A stretch of DNA of 64,000 bases from Pelodera strongyloides (Eukaryota > Nematoda > Chromadorea > Rhabditida > Rhabditidae): NCBI GenBank assembly GCA_036852015.1, contig JAANDG010000206.1:162757-226756 (forward strand), read 5' to 3'. The notes under the pieces were generated by a model that saw only the letters and a list, made by a program, of their open reading frames with translations, had not been told where the DNA came from and made no database searches. The position numbers and the translations under genes were made by a program. Positions 48,401 to 61,200 of this stretch are shown one piece after another. The stretch's first letter is position 1; every line of letters starts with the position of its first letter.

Positions 48401-51388
48401 GCCGGTATTTCGCTTTAACCACTTATTATTATGACTATCTGCATGAGAACGACTTGTAATATTCATGAACACGATTGAATGATCAAGGCGTATTGAATTA
48501 AATTCCTGCTTTTGACGTGTTTTATACGAGTTTCTACCATATAGTCTTATAATGTATGCATTTAACAATTAGAGGTAGTAACTACACTGGTTTTTATGCT
48601 TGTAGTTTGCGATTTTGTTACTCGTTACGTTTCGGCTTCCTTCTTTTAGAATGACAGTCTCCCTCGTAGTGATCATGTTCGAGTTGACTGGAAGTCTGGA
48701 GTTCATTGTGCCCACTATGGTAGCCACAATGTTTGCCAAATGGGTTGGAGATGCCATTTTTAAAACGGTACGAATTTGTTACTGTAGTTTTTATTGCAAA
48801 GAATCATTGTTATTGGTTGCATTGAATACTTGTCTTAGCAACTAGCAATCAAACCACTGCTGAAACACCACGTTTCGACGCGTAATAAAATGAAAAAAAA
48901 TCTTCTCGGGGAAGGGGCACAGCAGATGCTTTGTAGGAATTGAATACCATAAGCAAACTCCCTCGCATTGGTTCCCTTTTTTCGTCGACTAGTTTCGTTA
49001 GTATTAATAGTATAAGTAGATTATTTTTTTATTTTCAGGGTATTTACGATGCTCATATCGAATTGAATGGCTATCCCTTCTTGGATAATAAGGGAGAATA
49101 TCCATATTCGACAGTTGCTGTTCAGGTCGGTACTTGAATATATTTTACTTTGTATGCTTTGGTTTCCCACCCATGGCAAACGTGAATGTCGTCATGTTGT
49201 TGAGTATTCAGCGTTATCATTGATCTAACATACATACTATCTTTCGTGGTACTTTTTTACGTATGCTTGATGCGTGTCTACCTGTATTCATTCAAATTAT
49301 CAACAGGTGGTGATATTATAAGTATTACCCTTGTGTGAATTTGCATGGTATCTAGCTTACAATAGAGTATTTGTACGTGGAAGGTAGGCTTGACGTGAAG
49401 TCAAGAACCAACGCAAGTTTAATTCCTCTGCTGATGATGGGACTAACGATTTGTTTAAAGCTTGTGATTTTCAGGTTATGCGTCCCCAGCGGAACACCGG
49501 CGAACTGTCAGTGATTGTACAGGACGGAATGACACTCGGCGACGTGGAAACTCTTATGAGAGAGACCGATTATAATGGATTCCCAGTGGTTGTGAGCAGA
49601 GAGTCCATGTATCTAGTTGGATTCTGTACGAGGTGAAAAAATATGGAAGCTTTGCTTATGCCATTCATATTATATTAGATATATCTGTTTGGTAAGGTGA
49701 ATGTAGATGTAGTATGTATGTAAAAGATGTAATTAGAGAAGTTTGACCACCGGCACTGGTTTCTGGCTCTACAAAGAAAGACCCGCTGTTCCATTTACAT
49801 ATCGGTTCGTATAGACGTAATATTTTCAGGCGAGACCTGCAGCTGGCTCTGCACAGTGCTCGGAAAACACAGCCCTACGTGGTCACGGCTTCGGTTGTAT
49901 ATTTTACGACGTCCGTACCCGATGTATCCGTGGCTGGAGGACCGGCCCCACTTCGATTAAGAAAGCTAATTGATTTGGTATGTTTTAATTCAATCTTAAA
50001 TCCCGCCGCGTACATTCACGCCGATGGTAAGCGAAATGTGCGGAAGCGCATTGTAGCCCGGTTGACAAACATGCATATTTATAACCTCGATGCCACCTAT
50101 ATACCATGCTTTTGTCTCTCAAACACGCGGTGTTTCACCTTATAAGTTTAGTTTAGGATTTCTTTAGGGGTTAGTTTGTATTCGATGTCGAAGCGTTATT
50201 ACGACTTCCTCCACCTTTTGACTTTGCATATTTTCAGGCTCCGATGACTATAACAGATCAGACACCGATGGAGACCGTCATCGACATGTTTAGGAAACTT
50301 GGACTTCGTCAGGTTATTGATTTATTTTATCTTTGTTTTACTACTTTGAATTTAAAAACTAGTGAATTCTTTCATCGTCCCTTATGGCGTTGCACTCTTT
50401 CTAAGAGTCTAATAAACATTTATTCGTAGTTTGGTAGACGTTGACGTTTTACATGTGCTTTGTAGTATTATTCAATGGTTATGTTTTATCGCTTGCTTGC
50501 GGCTCATTCAGTTATGTAGTGAATGAAGATGGAGTTTGGTAAACGCGTGTATCGAAGCATAATCAAGCGAATACCGGCTGATTCTTGAAACGCATCGTGG
50601 ACACCTTCATTCTTAAGCAGCGTATGCAAATGAACTAATGAACATGAATTATAATAAAAAATCGAGCTAAATTCGAGTAAATTAGCATAAATACGTAATA
50701 ATTCAGTTGTCCACGATGGGTTTCAAAAACCGGCCGGTATTTCTCTTAACGAGTTCCTGTTGACAATGGTGCCAAACAAGTTGAGCTCTAATCGAAAGTC
50801 TCATGCATAACTGAAATTCAACTAAAATCTTATTATATAAAGGAGAAGAGTTTACTTTTTTGTTTGTGTGAACATAACGAAATCCTTTCATAAAGAAAAT
50901 TTTCACAATCCAAAGAGAACATACAAAATCTTCGCCGTTGGCGGGAATCGAACCCACAGCAGCACACAATCTCTCGATTCACAGTCCAACGCTCTACCTG
51001 TTGAGCTATGCTAGCTTATATGTCGAGGATATTACAGGAGATATTATAGGAGAAGAGAAGTGCGATAGCAAATTTGCATGATTTGCTAACGCTGAAGTCC
51101 AGAACCAAATTATACGTTTCCACATAAACGTAAATGAAAGTTTTTTTTGAACAGTGTGTAAAATCGGCCGAAGGCCGATTCCTCCAGTCGGAGAAGAGCC
51201 CGTAGGGCTCTTCGAACGGCTGGTGTATTATAATCTGTATTGTCTTATGTATTGTGTAGTAAAATGTATTGTCTTTCCAGGTGCTGGTCACTCGGAGTGG
51301 TAAAGTCCTGGGAATAATTACCAAGAAGGATATTCTGCATTTTATGAGAAACGAAGAGCCGGGAATCTCAAATCCAAACTTTAAATGA
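39416..51388 (+). CDS. ClC-3/4/5-type chloride/proton exchanger
   Basis: Endosomal 2Cl-/H+ antiporter of the CLCN3/4/5 branch. Twenty-four coding exons: 39416-39491, 41056-41082, 41352-41439, 41743-41802, 41958-42009, 42325-42435, 42960-43034, 43561-43701, 43967-44102, 44426-44606, 45030-45141, 45617-45698, 45991-46065, 46498-46598, 46937-47089, 47190-47261, 47453-47548, 48114-48223, 48650-48767, 49039-49125, 49475-49632, 49830-49977, 50238-50312, 51281-51388. All are GT-AG with closing phases; 813 aa, normal for the family. GSGIPE is at about residues 218-223. The gating glutamate is E262 in GKEGP, and the proton glutamate is E319 in SLEEASYYF, 57 residues later as in ClC-5, which predicts coupled exchange. 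GLFVPS is near 518. CBS1 is about 652-713 and CBS2 about 754-803. The start follows TTTTCAG directly, as at a trans-splice acceptor. The 3' UTR probably runs to AATAAA at 52240. Confidence 0.95.
40722..40776 (+). CDS. Possible alternative first exon of the ClC gene
   Basis: An ATG-initiated frame ([18 protein letters not shown]) ends at a GTAAGT donor in phase 1, the same phase as the first exon at 39416-39491, so it can splice to 41056. It is preceded by TTAG at 40711-40714. Used alone it would give a protein seven residues shorter with a different cytosolic N-terminus. ClC-3/5 genes commonly use alternative N-termini. Confidence 0.55.
42088..42240. mobile_element. MITE with GACATGTTGTGCTCGCATGA ends
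   Basis: Long terminal inverted repeats (about 30 bp) in the intron between ClC exons 41958-42009 and 42325-42435. The interior (GGTCCGCACCTCAAA, GACTAATTTGC) recurs at 47573-47720. Confidence 0.8.
44895..44975 (-). repeat. tRNA-derived SINE-like repeat
   Basis: Reverse strand: GTGGTCAAGTGGCAAGG resembles an A box of Ser/Leu-type tRNA and GGTTCGATCCCC is a B box. Flanked by a run of C. It lies in a ClC intron just before exon 45030-45141. The stems do not close well enough for a functional tRNA. Confidence 0.45.
45397..45597. mobile_element. MITE family A, copy 6 (ClC intron), degenerate
   Basis: Left end AAACGAAATATCGGCCGGTT; the right end is eroded (GGCCAGTAATGGGTTTTAA). It ends 19 bp before exon 45617. 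Confidence 0.75.
46120..46243. mobile_element. Small inverted-repeat element in a ClC intron
   Basis: CACCAACACGCAGGGAGCCC at the left is inverted relative to GGGAGAGCTCCCTGTGTGTTGG at the right, with an internal GGGAGG palindrome. Confidence 0.6.
47573..47730. repeat. Repeat related to the 42088-42240 element
   Basis: Two tandem copies of GGGAGGTGATTTAGACTRATTT-like sequence with GGTCCGCATCTCAAA, sharing the interior of the 42-kb MITE. It lies in a ClC intron. Confidence 0.6.
48237..48418. mobile_element. MITE family A, copy 7 (ClC intron)
   Basis: TTAA flanks both ends. Left AGCGAAATACCAGCCGGTTT, right complement with CCGGCCGG. It starts 14 bp after the donor of exon 48114-48223. Confidence 0.9.
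50564..50749. mobile_element. MITE family A, copy 8 (ClC last intron)
   Basis: Left end diverged (AGCGAATACCGGCTGATTCT), right end AACCGGCCGGTATTTCTCTT. The interior orientation matches copy 4. Confidence 0.8.
50936..51009 (-). repeat. tRNA-derived SINE-like repeat
   Basis: Reverse strand: ATAGCTCAACAGGTAGAGCG is an excellent A box with closing D stem, and GTGGGTTCGATTCCC is a B box. The would-be anticodon loop reads CTGTGAA (GTG). The anticodon and acceptor stems do not pair and there is extra sequence in the variable region, so this is a tRNA-related repeat rather than a gene. Confidence 0.5.
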
Positions 51389-52470
51389 GTTTGAGCTTTT
51401 GGTTTCAAGTTTTGGGATTTACTGTAACATAAGTCATAAGTTACATAAGTCACTGTACTTACGAAGATCAGTTCTTATATGTAATCTGGATCAGTTAAAT
51501 TGAGTTTTTTTTTCGTTGAGTGCCAAAATTATTATTTATATAGATATATCGCCCATGTTTGTACATTAGTGGTGCTTATTGTGCAAATTTGTTGCTCCTG
51601 CTATTGTCTTTTTTGTTGTGTTTCTTCTCATGAGCTTGGCATAATTAATTATTTTCTTTTCTTTATTTAAATTTAGCTGTATTATAAGTTGGTTCTGAAC
51701 TGGTTACGTAGTTGCCATCGTAAAAATGTTTATAACTCAATTGTTTAGTGAAGTTTTTTTTAATTCCAAGTTTCAGATGACTTTCTCTTTCTGTAAGGAT
51801 AATAATTTATTTACTATTGGCTAATGGTATAAATGGTATGGATAATTGGTTGGTGTATAGGTCTCTTTGCTTCTATTTAAATTTATTTGGACTTTGTTGG
51901 CCACAAGCTTTCTTTACCTCTCCGGAAAATATATATTTAGCTTTGCAATTATTACAATTTGCTTGTTTACCTATGTAGATTTTGGTTGTGCAATATGCGA
52001 AGAGGACTTCAAGAAATCTGTTACATACGTGGTTCTTCATCTGTGAGCGTTTATTATTTTTCTCAAATTAGTTTTTTTTTTCGAATTTCGAATTTATGTT
52101 GGCTGGCCTTTGAACATACAGTGAGAAAACGTCTTTTAATAATTTCACTTGAGTGCTTATCCCAAAAAACATCCCACTTTTTAACTTTGTTTGTCTTTGT
52201 CTAGTCTAAAACTTTATTTCCGCTTTGCATTAGATTGTGAATAAACTTTGAAAAATTATATGTTTCTTTGATGTGCATTATTCGTGAATATTCGTTTTGA
52301 ATGATACTTCTTAGTGCTTGCTAGATGCTAGTTGCTACTGTATAAGCTGGTTGCTGGTTGCTAATACTGTATGGAAGTGTGTGTAATTTACGCCCATTCC
52401 ATTTGTATGGGGGTGGGACAGTTTGTTTTTAACTGTATATGAGAGTTTTCAATCAATACGTGGGCTTCAG
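51389..52470 (+). other. Probable ClC 3' UTR and the gap to SURF1
   Basis: T-rich sequence without coding exons. AATAAA is at 52240-52245. The next gene's ATG at 52471 is immediately preceded by GGGCTTCAG. Confidence 0.5.
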
Positions 52471-54498
52471 ATGAACGCCAGGAGAATAGTTTTAACTTAC
52501 GTTCGAAGAAGTCTTACTACGAGGACGGATTCTGGAGCTCCTACAGCGCAGGTAAGTGCAGGAGCGTATTTCCTTTATTTACGTCTTGTCCTAAATTAAC
52601 AGTCTAATCTCCAATGAGATTACTGTAGTTTAGTAGTTTATTCGTAATTGGCGTACTACAGTAAAACAGTACTTCTACTGTAGTACTACAGTAATGGGCG
52701 TTCTACAGTAACTGCATTTAGGTTCTAACATTGAATCTGAAGAAAGACTCGAATATACTGGATCTGAATGCAGGAGATAGGAAGGAGAAGCAGTCGGGCA
52801 AAAAAGGCAAGAAGATTCGCTGGTCAATGGGATCTGTAAGTTTTCATTTTACCGTGAAAACATGGGCTGAGGGAGGGGGTAATTCTGTGCCTTTGATGCG
52901 CGAAACGTGTGCCGCGACCTATCTAAAAAGCGTTTGATGCGCGAAAAGTGTGCCGCGACCTGTCCGAAGAGCGTTTGATGCGCGAGAGGTGTGCCGCGAT
53001 CTATCTAAAAAGCGTTGGATGCGATCTGTGTTTTTGATGCGCGAAAAGTGTGCGGCGACCTATCTAAAGAGCGTGAGTGCGAAAATAGATCCGTGAACCT
53101 TCAACAGGCAGCGCTCTACGTGGCTCAAGTGTCTTCCTGGTCAGTTCTAGGTTTTTGGTTTTAGTTTGTTCGCTTCCTCGCGCAGCAATGCCATAAATCC
53201 ATAATTGTATTCATCTTTTTTCTTCAGGTGGGTATGCTGATTATCCCAGCCGCTGCCTTCTCCTTGGGAGTCTGGCAGGCGTTTCGTCTTCAGTGGAAGC
53301 TGGATCTGATAAAGCATCTGAAGGATAAACTGAACGAAGACGCAGTTCCATTTCCGGAAGACAACCTTGGCGATGTGGTGGATATGGAGTATCGGCGAGT
53401 GAAGGTAGGATTGTGTTTTGTTGTTTTTTGTATTCTGTGACATAAACATTGCTGCGGCTCCAACATAATGGGAGCGAGTTTTATGGGGTATGATACTACT
53501 TTAGATACGATGTTCGAATCTCATCGAGTGGCCAACTTTTTGAGAGGTGTATCTCACCATTCTTGTACCAGTAGTAGTAGTAGTAGTAGTGTAAAGCAGA
53601 CCACTAGATGAGAATGGGAAAGTTTTTAGTAAGCTTACCCACCCAGTCGTAATTCTCAACTGTTTAGATAACGGGTGAATTTCTGAACGATCGTGAATTC
53701 ACGATTTCGCCTCGTGGTCGTTTCGATGAAGGACATAAACAGAAGGACGCCGGCTCTCTGCTTTCCGATAATAATCTGAGCAGTCACGGAGCACACGTCA
53801 TCACGCCGTTCAGACTCAAGAAGTCCGGTGTGGTGATTATGGTGAATAGGGGATGGGTACCACCTCAGCTGTTGAGCAGGCAGTCGAGGTTGAGCTCGGA
53901 GGTGAGGTTCTGTTTATTCTTTTTATTTCATTTGGTAAAGTCTTCAGACTTTTATTCTTACTTGACAACTTTTACGCGGCATAACTTTGTTTCGAATCGA
54001 ATTAGGGTAGTTTGTAAGTTTGTGTTTGTATCTCAGAAGGAGTAGGTCAAATTCGCTAGAAACCTTCCGCACTTGTTCCATGTTTGATGTTGTATCTGAT
54101 TGATTGTAGTAGTGAAATTCAAAGGTTTGTGTACTGTTCTGGCGGTATGGTACAACATGTCTTCATAAGTTACAGTAACCTTCACTCCTATTTTATAGGT
54201 GAACGGCGAAGTGACGCTAGAGGCTATTGTTCGTAAAAGCGAAGGACGTCCCCAATTTGTGGGACAGAATCTTCCCGACCGGGATGTCTGGTTCTACAAG
54301 GATCATCATCAAATGGCTAAGCACTACGGTACCGCTCCCGTATATGTGGAAGCGGTATCCGAAACTACTGTACCGGGAGGTCCGATCGGTGGCCAAACCA
54401 ACATCACAATTAGAAATGAGCACCTCAACTATTTAGTGACATGGTTTACGCTATCAGCGGTGACATTAGGAATGTGGGCGTTTAGGTTTATTAGATAG
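52471..54498 (+). CDS. SURF1: SURF1, cytochrome c oxidase assembly factor
   Basis: An inner mitochondrial membrane protein needed for early assembly of complex IV (COX1/heme a stage). Five exons (52471-52551, 52722-52835, 53228-53404, 53668-53901, 54199-54498), all phase 0, give 301 aa, the usual family length. The N-terminus is basic and hydroxylated (MNARRIVLTYVRRSLTTR), fitting a mitochondrial presequence. The first membrane span is about 68-84 (LIIPAAAFSLGVWQAF) followed by R and QWK, as in the family. The SURF1 motif VVIMVNRGWVP falls near the end of exon 4. The second span is about 277-296 (WFTLSAVTLGMWAF). The ATG is directly preceded by TTCAG, as for a trans-spliced mRNA. AATAAA at 55150 is the likely 3' end. 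Confidence 0.95.
52893..53076. repeat. 41-bp minisatellite in SURF1 intron 2
   Basis: Four to five imperfect copies of a unit with TTTGATGCGCGAAA, GTGTGCCGCGACC and TATCTAAAAAGCG. Confidence 0.85.
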
Positions 54499-55149
54499 GT
54501 AGGTTGGTTTAGTATTTAGGGACTTTATGTCATATGCCTGTACTGTTAGTGGTAAGGCGTTGACTACTGTAGTGTAGTAGTATAGAGCAAAGCTCATGTG
54601 GTAGGTATACTGTAGGGTTCTTAGTTTAGTTTTAGTAGCTTTAGCATGTTAGGTCTCCAATTCTAATATTGGTCGATTAAAATGGATGTGTATGATGAAA
54701 TGACAAATGTTCCGTTAGAGTTTCAGCCCACTGAGCATATTTTCGGGTGGTGTGAACTAATAGCTCATGGTTCACGTTTTCTAGACCATTGCTAATTCGT
54801 TCATTGTGTCCCATATACTGTGCTATCTTTATTTATTTCGTCTTTGTTAGAACTTTCTTTTTGGATATGCCAATTTGCTCATTTGTCTTTCCGCCCCTCA
54901 TTTGCATATATTCAAATGCGTTTTTTTTTACCGTTCATAGTCAAAACAAGCCAAAACTGCTTGAAACGTTTTCAACAGAGGTTTGCTATTTATATTACTC
55001 TGTTAGAACGTACGTTTTGTTTGTATCTATATGGTGTAACTTATCTATCTGCTTTGAATCGTACTCCTTCGTGTTTTTAAGTTTATTGATGTGAGTTCGT
55101 TTTGCAGCCGTCGTTTTGTTATCTGATATTAGGTTTTCTATTATGAAAC

Positions 55150-55155
55150 AATAAA
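55150..55155 (+). terminator. Poly(A) signal between SURF1 and SNAPC1
   Basis: AATAAA lies only about 20 nt before the TTTTCAG acceptor at 55163-55169 that begins the next gene's mRNA. Confidence 0.6.
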
Positions 55156-55201
55156 AATTTTCTTTTCAGGTAAGAATCCAGCCCTTTGATTCATCAAGAA
55201 A

Positions 55202-58200
55202 ATGAAGGGTGGTGGAAGTTCGGTGATTCCTGTGTACGCGGGAATGCGATACGATTTTGAAGCACTTCTGACAAAATTCAAGGAGAGAGCCAGCCCGAGA
55301 TTCTATGTGTTCCGCGAGCTGTTTGTGGTTAGTTGATAATATGTGATTCGGAAGTAGCCCTCACTACCTTTTTTAGTAAAAACAGTTGGGTAGCTTCTTT
55401 GATAAGCTTTAACTGAAACATCGAGATTTGAATGCATTTTTTTGGTTACGGGTTGAGTTTCGGTGGATAGCTAGTGTGGTTAAAAGTAGCTAGCTGTTTG
55501 TGGTTCGAAGTCACTGTCAGTCTGAAGCGTTACTTACGTCTCGAGTTTAGAGTCGATGTGTATTGGCTTTTTGGTTTAGCCTTTGTGGTCAAAAGATCTG
55601 CGAAATGTTTTAATTGTTTGGATTTATGTACTGTGAACGAACTCAATAACCCCTTTATTTAGGCGGAACAGTTCGGCAAAATCTTTGCGGGACGACTATC
55701 CCCAGCGGAACTAGTTGAGGTGAACATTTTGAGCAGTTGGTTTCTAGATTGGAAGAATACGTACTACCGAGAAAATAAGTGCGAGAGTTTACCACGTAGC
55801 TGAAACACAATGTTTTGTGACGTGATGATTACTTACTGGTGACTAATGAGTTCTTATGCTGGTCGTTTACTAACAGAGGTTCTAATATCGGTAAAGCTGT
55901 TACAGCCTGCTTTCGAATCCTATTTGGTATTCCCATATATATGTAAAAAAAATACGCTATTTTTGTTCGAATTAAATGCGTTTACATGAAACATGCTGGA
56001 GTGCAGTATCTTCTACGCTTCAAAAAGCGGACGTTACATCGCTTTAATGTGCATTTTGTTGTAGTTTTCGGAAAGACTGCTGCAAATGGCGGCCACTTAT
56101 ATGCATCCCTATCGTCAGCCGTGTGAACCCGTCTATCAGAATGGAGTAGTTGTGTCGGAGTGTGATGAGGGAATGGTTAGTGGTTGGCTTATTTAATTAA
56201 TAATAGTAAGTCAACACTTTACACTTCAAATGTTGGACCTTTACGAGGAGGTACATTGTTCAAAGTTAGCTTGTGACTTGCCCGCAGAGGTCCTGAAGAA
56301 AAATTGTTCGACGTCGGGTGTTAGCACTGTCGTGTGTCGATGTCGCGCTCACAAATGATTCTAGCATCTGAATGCTTTATATACGCCCTCCAATACTAGG
56401 AAATGGGAAACTGAAAAAAACTTTCGCCGGTTTTTTTAATATGTATGTTTATCATAGCACCGTTTCAGCCTCGTCCGGTCCTGGAGCGAATCTTTGGTGT
56501 TTACGTAACCTATGCGCTCTATTTCCTGCAACCATCGAATTACGTTGTGCAGGTGGGTATGGTAGTTAAGTTAGAGTACATTATTAGGAAAGCAGTTGAT
56601 CAATGTATATTATATGTTGTTAGCCTTTCGCACAATGAATGAACGAATAGCTAACTACTGATCCTGCGGACTAATTTAAAAAATAACCCGGTAAAGGCAT
56701 TATTAGGGCATAACCGAACACCCTTAGTTTAGTTAGGTAGGGGTAAGGTAAAACACCGGTGGGTTGGACCCATAATCAGCTGTTAACTAGGCCGCGCTTG
56801 AAGTGCACGAGCACGGTTCTGTCAAAAAGTAGAGACAACTGATTTCCTTCAGGTCCGTGTCACGCCCGTGCAAATGGAGGAGTGTCGCAAGCTGTTGGTT
56901 GACTTGATCGCTGACAAGCACCTTGACACAGTCGGATGTATGATGAAGCTGGTTGCGAATCATGCATTCTCAGTTGTCGCTTTCAATAGTGCGGTTGGTC
57001 TAAGTTTTATTTTTCGTCATCCACTTACTTACTACTAAGAACGTTTCTTTCATTCGTATGTATGCAATATGCATGAAAAATCAAGTTTGTCGCGTCGATC
57101 CATATAGAAATTTTTGTTTGGTGGTTGCTGGACCGAAAAATGAGGAAGGGAGTCGAACCCGGGTCGTGTGAGTCTGGTCTGCAGTGTTAACCACTACACT
57201 ACCGAACGATTTCATAAAATCGATCTTCATTACAGTACGATCCGATGTCTCATAAGCGTTACGAATTGTCTCAAGAAGATGATGATTGTGCTGGGGATTA
57301 TGTAGAACCTCCGTTCACAGATGCCAAGAGTCTCATGTCGGACCCACTTTTGAAGGTATTGATTAGTTTTTAATTCTGAAAAGTATGTCATGTACATAGT
57401 GGGGAGTGTGAAATATCCTAATTTGGAAGTTAATTAATTAGCGGTTTACATCTCACTCAGTCTTCGCAAGAAGCAAGCTCTATAGTATCGAACATGTGAA
57501 TACACTTTAAAGCTATATGTAAAATGTGTCATAGTGGGGTGGGGAGGGAGTGTGAAATTTGCTAATTTGGAAGTTTATTAATTAGCGGTTTACATCTCAT
57601 TCAGTGCTCGCAAGAAGCAATACCATTAACAGTATCGAACATGTGAATACACTTTAAAGCTATATGTAAAATGTGTCATAGTGGGGTGGGGAGGGAGTGT
57701 GAAATTTGCTAATTTGGAAGTTTATTAATTAGCGGTTTACATCTCATTCAGTGCTCGCAAGAAGCAAGCTCTATAGTATCGGATACGTGAATACACTTTA
57801 AAGTAATGTGTTTTAGCAATTGGAAATCCTTTCGCACAAGACGCCTCATATCCAGTACATGGACAATTTGAGAAAGATGAACTCGTGAGTTTTCCATTTT
57901 AGAATTTTAGATACTGGCTACAAATTGTTAAACGTTTAGAAAGTCAAAAAGTTTCTCATTGGGTCTCGATTTTGAGATGTAACAATTACCGTCCAATCGA
58001 CGTGCATTAATGTACTGTATTCGACAACAAACGTGAATTGTATTTTATGTGCGGTTATGACATCGCAAAATAAAGTTCACGTTTACTGTCGAACACAGTA
58101 CATTAGTGCATGCCGACTGGACTGGGCTGTAATTGTTACATCGCGAAATCAACATCGTGGCCAGCATGGAGCCGTTAGCACTCAGGCCTGCACCGTTTCT

Positions 58201-61200
58201 GGGAATTTCGGTTGCTATAACGGTGTGATCTTTATCTTTATCTTTGTGACATCGAAAGCTATGTGCTATGTTCATGTTGTATTTTACACAAAACTGAGTT
58301 GCTTTTCCAGAATTGTGGACAATTACATGTTTGCTGTGCCAGAGCCGAAGATCACTAATGTTTCATCATCAGGTCCGACTAGTCAAAGTAGGAGTCATAT
58401 TAAGGTGAGGGTTTTTATCGTTGTGTTTCTTCAAAAACATCTCCGAAGTTAATTTCTCTGTTGTTTTTTCAAACCTATTTCTGAGGGTCACTTAAGTCTC
58501 GCTGTCTCACATTACAAGATGCGTGATTTTAGTCTAGTGTAAGAAGCTTAGTATATTGGTCGCCCCAAGTGTGAATCCTATGATACGCTTGAATGCGCGA
58601 AAATGTAATTTATATGTATTTACTTTGTTTGCTCTTATTATGAATAAGTTAGCATTTAGTTTAACCATTAATTTTCAGGATCGTGCTTACAAAGAGGACA
58701 CAATGTTCAGTAGGAACAGGCGATATGCTGACCCAGCACTTGGTGAACGCTTATTTTGCTTTGGGTTTTAGTAATCTCAAAATCTATGCAGATCATACAA
58801 AGATCACGGGTGCGATTCCCCCCACAAGGAGTGTAAAAATTGGTTGTCGGATCTGGGTTCCGATAAGATTGGGCATGGGGATATTTACATAATGCTGGCT
58901 GCGTGGAGTACTTTCTATGTGGAGTTCCCCTGCACCGTTTCCGCGAATCCGTTTTATACAGGGTGGTCCAATAGTTTTAAACCCTGGAAGAAATTTTTTC
59001 GAAATTGAATAATTTCAAGAGTTTTCATTGAAATGATGTGATATTTTCCACCAAGGTTCGTTATACTGTTATCTAAGGCGTTGCGAAATACCATGTTGAT
59101 ATCTTTTCTGCTCGCTGAATAATGATGTAGGAAAGCGAACATGTCAGCTTGCTAAAACACGTCGTGAGGAACGCGCCTCGGGTATCCTTCTTTCAGACGA
59201 GCTTTATTCACGAACCAGCAGGTCTACAGCCACCAAAATCGGCACGTGCTTTGTAAATCGGTCCAGGATGCCAATGGAGACGAAAAAGTCGCACGTCCGT
59301 TCGCTATCGACGGCTGGGCGGCTGTGACGTCGATGGAAACGACATCACGGGTATTTGTTACTAACTGCGTCGAAATGCACAGTCAAAGTTATCTACAAAA
59401 CGTGTTGATGATCTCTTTACTTCCACGGAGCCGTAATTATTGCAATGGAATACAGTTGACCCTCAAACAAGACGCAGCATCATCTCACGAGTCGCGGATC
59501 GAGTAGGGGCGTTCTCGTGCCCGTGTTTTCCGGATTTGCAGCCATGCGGAATATCAGCAGTATTCGTCCGAACTGAATTCTTCCGACTTTCGCACCTGGT
59601 CACACTTGGAGGGGAAGGCCTGCACCTTGTCTCACACAAATTTGAGCTCACTCCGTACTGTCCTTCCGAAGTTATGAGCTGAAGTGCCGCCAAATACCTG
59701 CGTTCCAAGGAGGGCTCGTTTAAGAAGCAACTGGAGGACTGTGTGAAGGAATAGGAGGGATATTTTGAAATCTCTATTTATTTTATGCTGCGAAACATTA
59801 TAACGCGTTGATTAAAACGAATCGCGTGTTTATTGTGTCAATATTATTGTTTTGGAGGTTGAAATGCCAGGGTTTAAAACTATTGGACCGCCCTGTATAA
59901 CATAACCGGGTGCATCGCCATATCTTTTGTTATCCTTCATTAACAAAAGTTATATTGATTGTTTTAGTGGCCGGCTCGATGATTCAGCTGAATGTTGACG
60001 AGACAGCAGAGAAAAAGAAGGTCTCGCTCATTGAAGATGCGAATGAGGAACCGGAACCGGAACCGGAGAAGGAGGCTGGAGAGGAAGAGGTGAGAGACTA
60101 TTCAGTAATGAGAGAGAAGGAGGCAGAGAGAGTTGATAGAGTGGCAGAGAGGGAAAAGAGATAGAGTATAAGGGGACACAGTGTGAGATGTGAGAGAGAT
60201 TGAGGAGTGGGAGAGAAATAATAACTGTAGTGATTTCTAATTTCTATAGCCCGAGACCGAGACTCCAACCAATACGAAGGGACGCGGACGCGGTCGAGCA
60301 AAAGGACGGGGCCGTGGACGTGGAGCGAGCGGTGAGTTGTTTTTGTTGGGTATAGGTCCAGGCCTACTCATTGTCGTAGGGTCTGATTCTTACTTCTTTT
60401 CTATAAAACATGCGTACACTGAGAAAAGTTGATGTATAAGCAGTAAAGCGACGTGAAGACAAGGGGCAAACAAACTTGCACGTCGTTTTCACTTTCACAT
60501 CAGTGGCCGGTTTCACCAACATTTCCGTTTCGCACGGAACTTCCGCTTCCGCGCGCAACAAAAAGCGCACAAAGAGAAGATACGTAGACAATTATCGATT
60601 GTTTACTTCTCAAGTAAATGTTGGTGAAACTGGCCTCAGGATATGTTTCAGCAACTTTGCTAAACACTTTCACAAAGATGATCTTCATTTTAATTTGAGC
60701 GCCACTTGCAGGCTCGGCACGCGGTGCGGCCACCGGCGCCTCTACACCGAATACTCGTGGAAAACGAAAATCGAGTGCAATTTCGGCGGAAGCTGAGGAA
60801 ACATTGAAGAATCTCACTGGGAAAACGTGGGTTGATGCTTGAGAATTGTAGTTTGTAGTTTTTTTTTGCTTTTATGTGGCCGTCAGCAGAATGGTCTGAA
60901 GATTATTCCACGGTATTTGTAAGAACCTTGAAACATTTGTATTTTACTTTTTTATGTTCATATTTTATAGTGATGACGACAAAAAGTCTTCGGCTGTACA
61001 TCTGCTCGAAGGCTTGGACGAAGCGGAATCTTCTACTCCGAGAAGGACACCGAGGAAGAGACCCACGCGACCCGTTGTCAAAGACGTGCAATTTGAAGGT
61101 GAGCTTTTTTTAAAAGCGATATGGCACGTGGTTTTGAAATATATGCCGGAGAAATGTTGACGCACAATGCCTGTGAATCCAGTCCGCGGTCCAGCAAAAC

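Noticed and set aside
50936..51009. tRNA-His gene on the minus strand
   Set aside because: The D arm and B box are good, but the anticodon stem and acceptor stem do not pair and the variable region is too long.
57396..57808. CRISPR array
   Set aside because: The repeats are contiguous 140-bp tandem units in a eukaryotic intron, without spacers.
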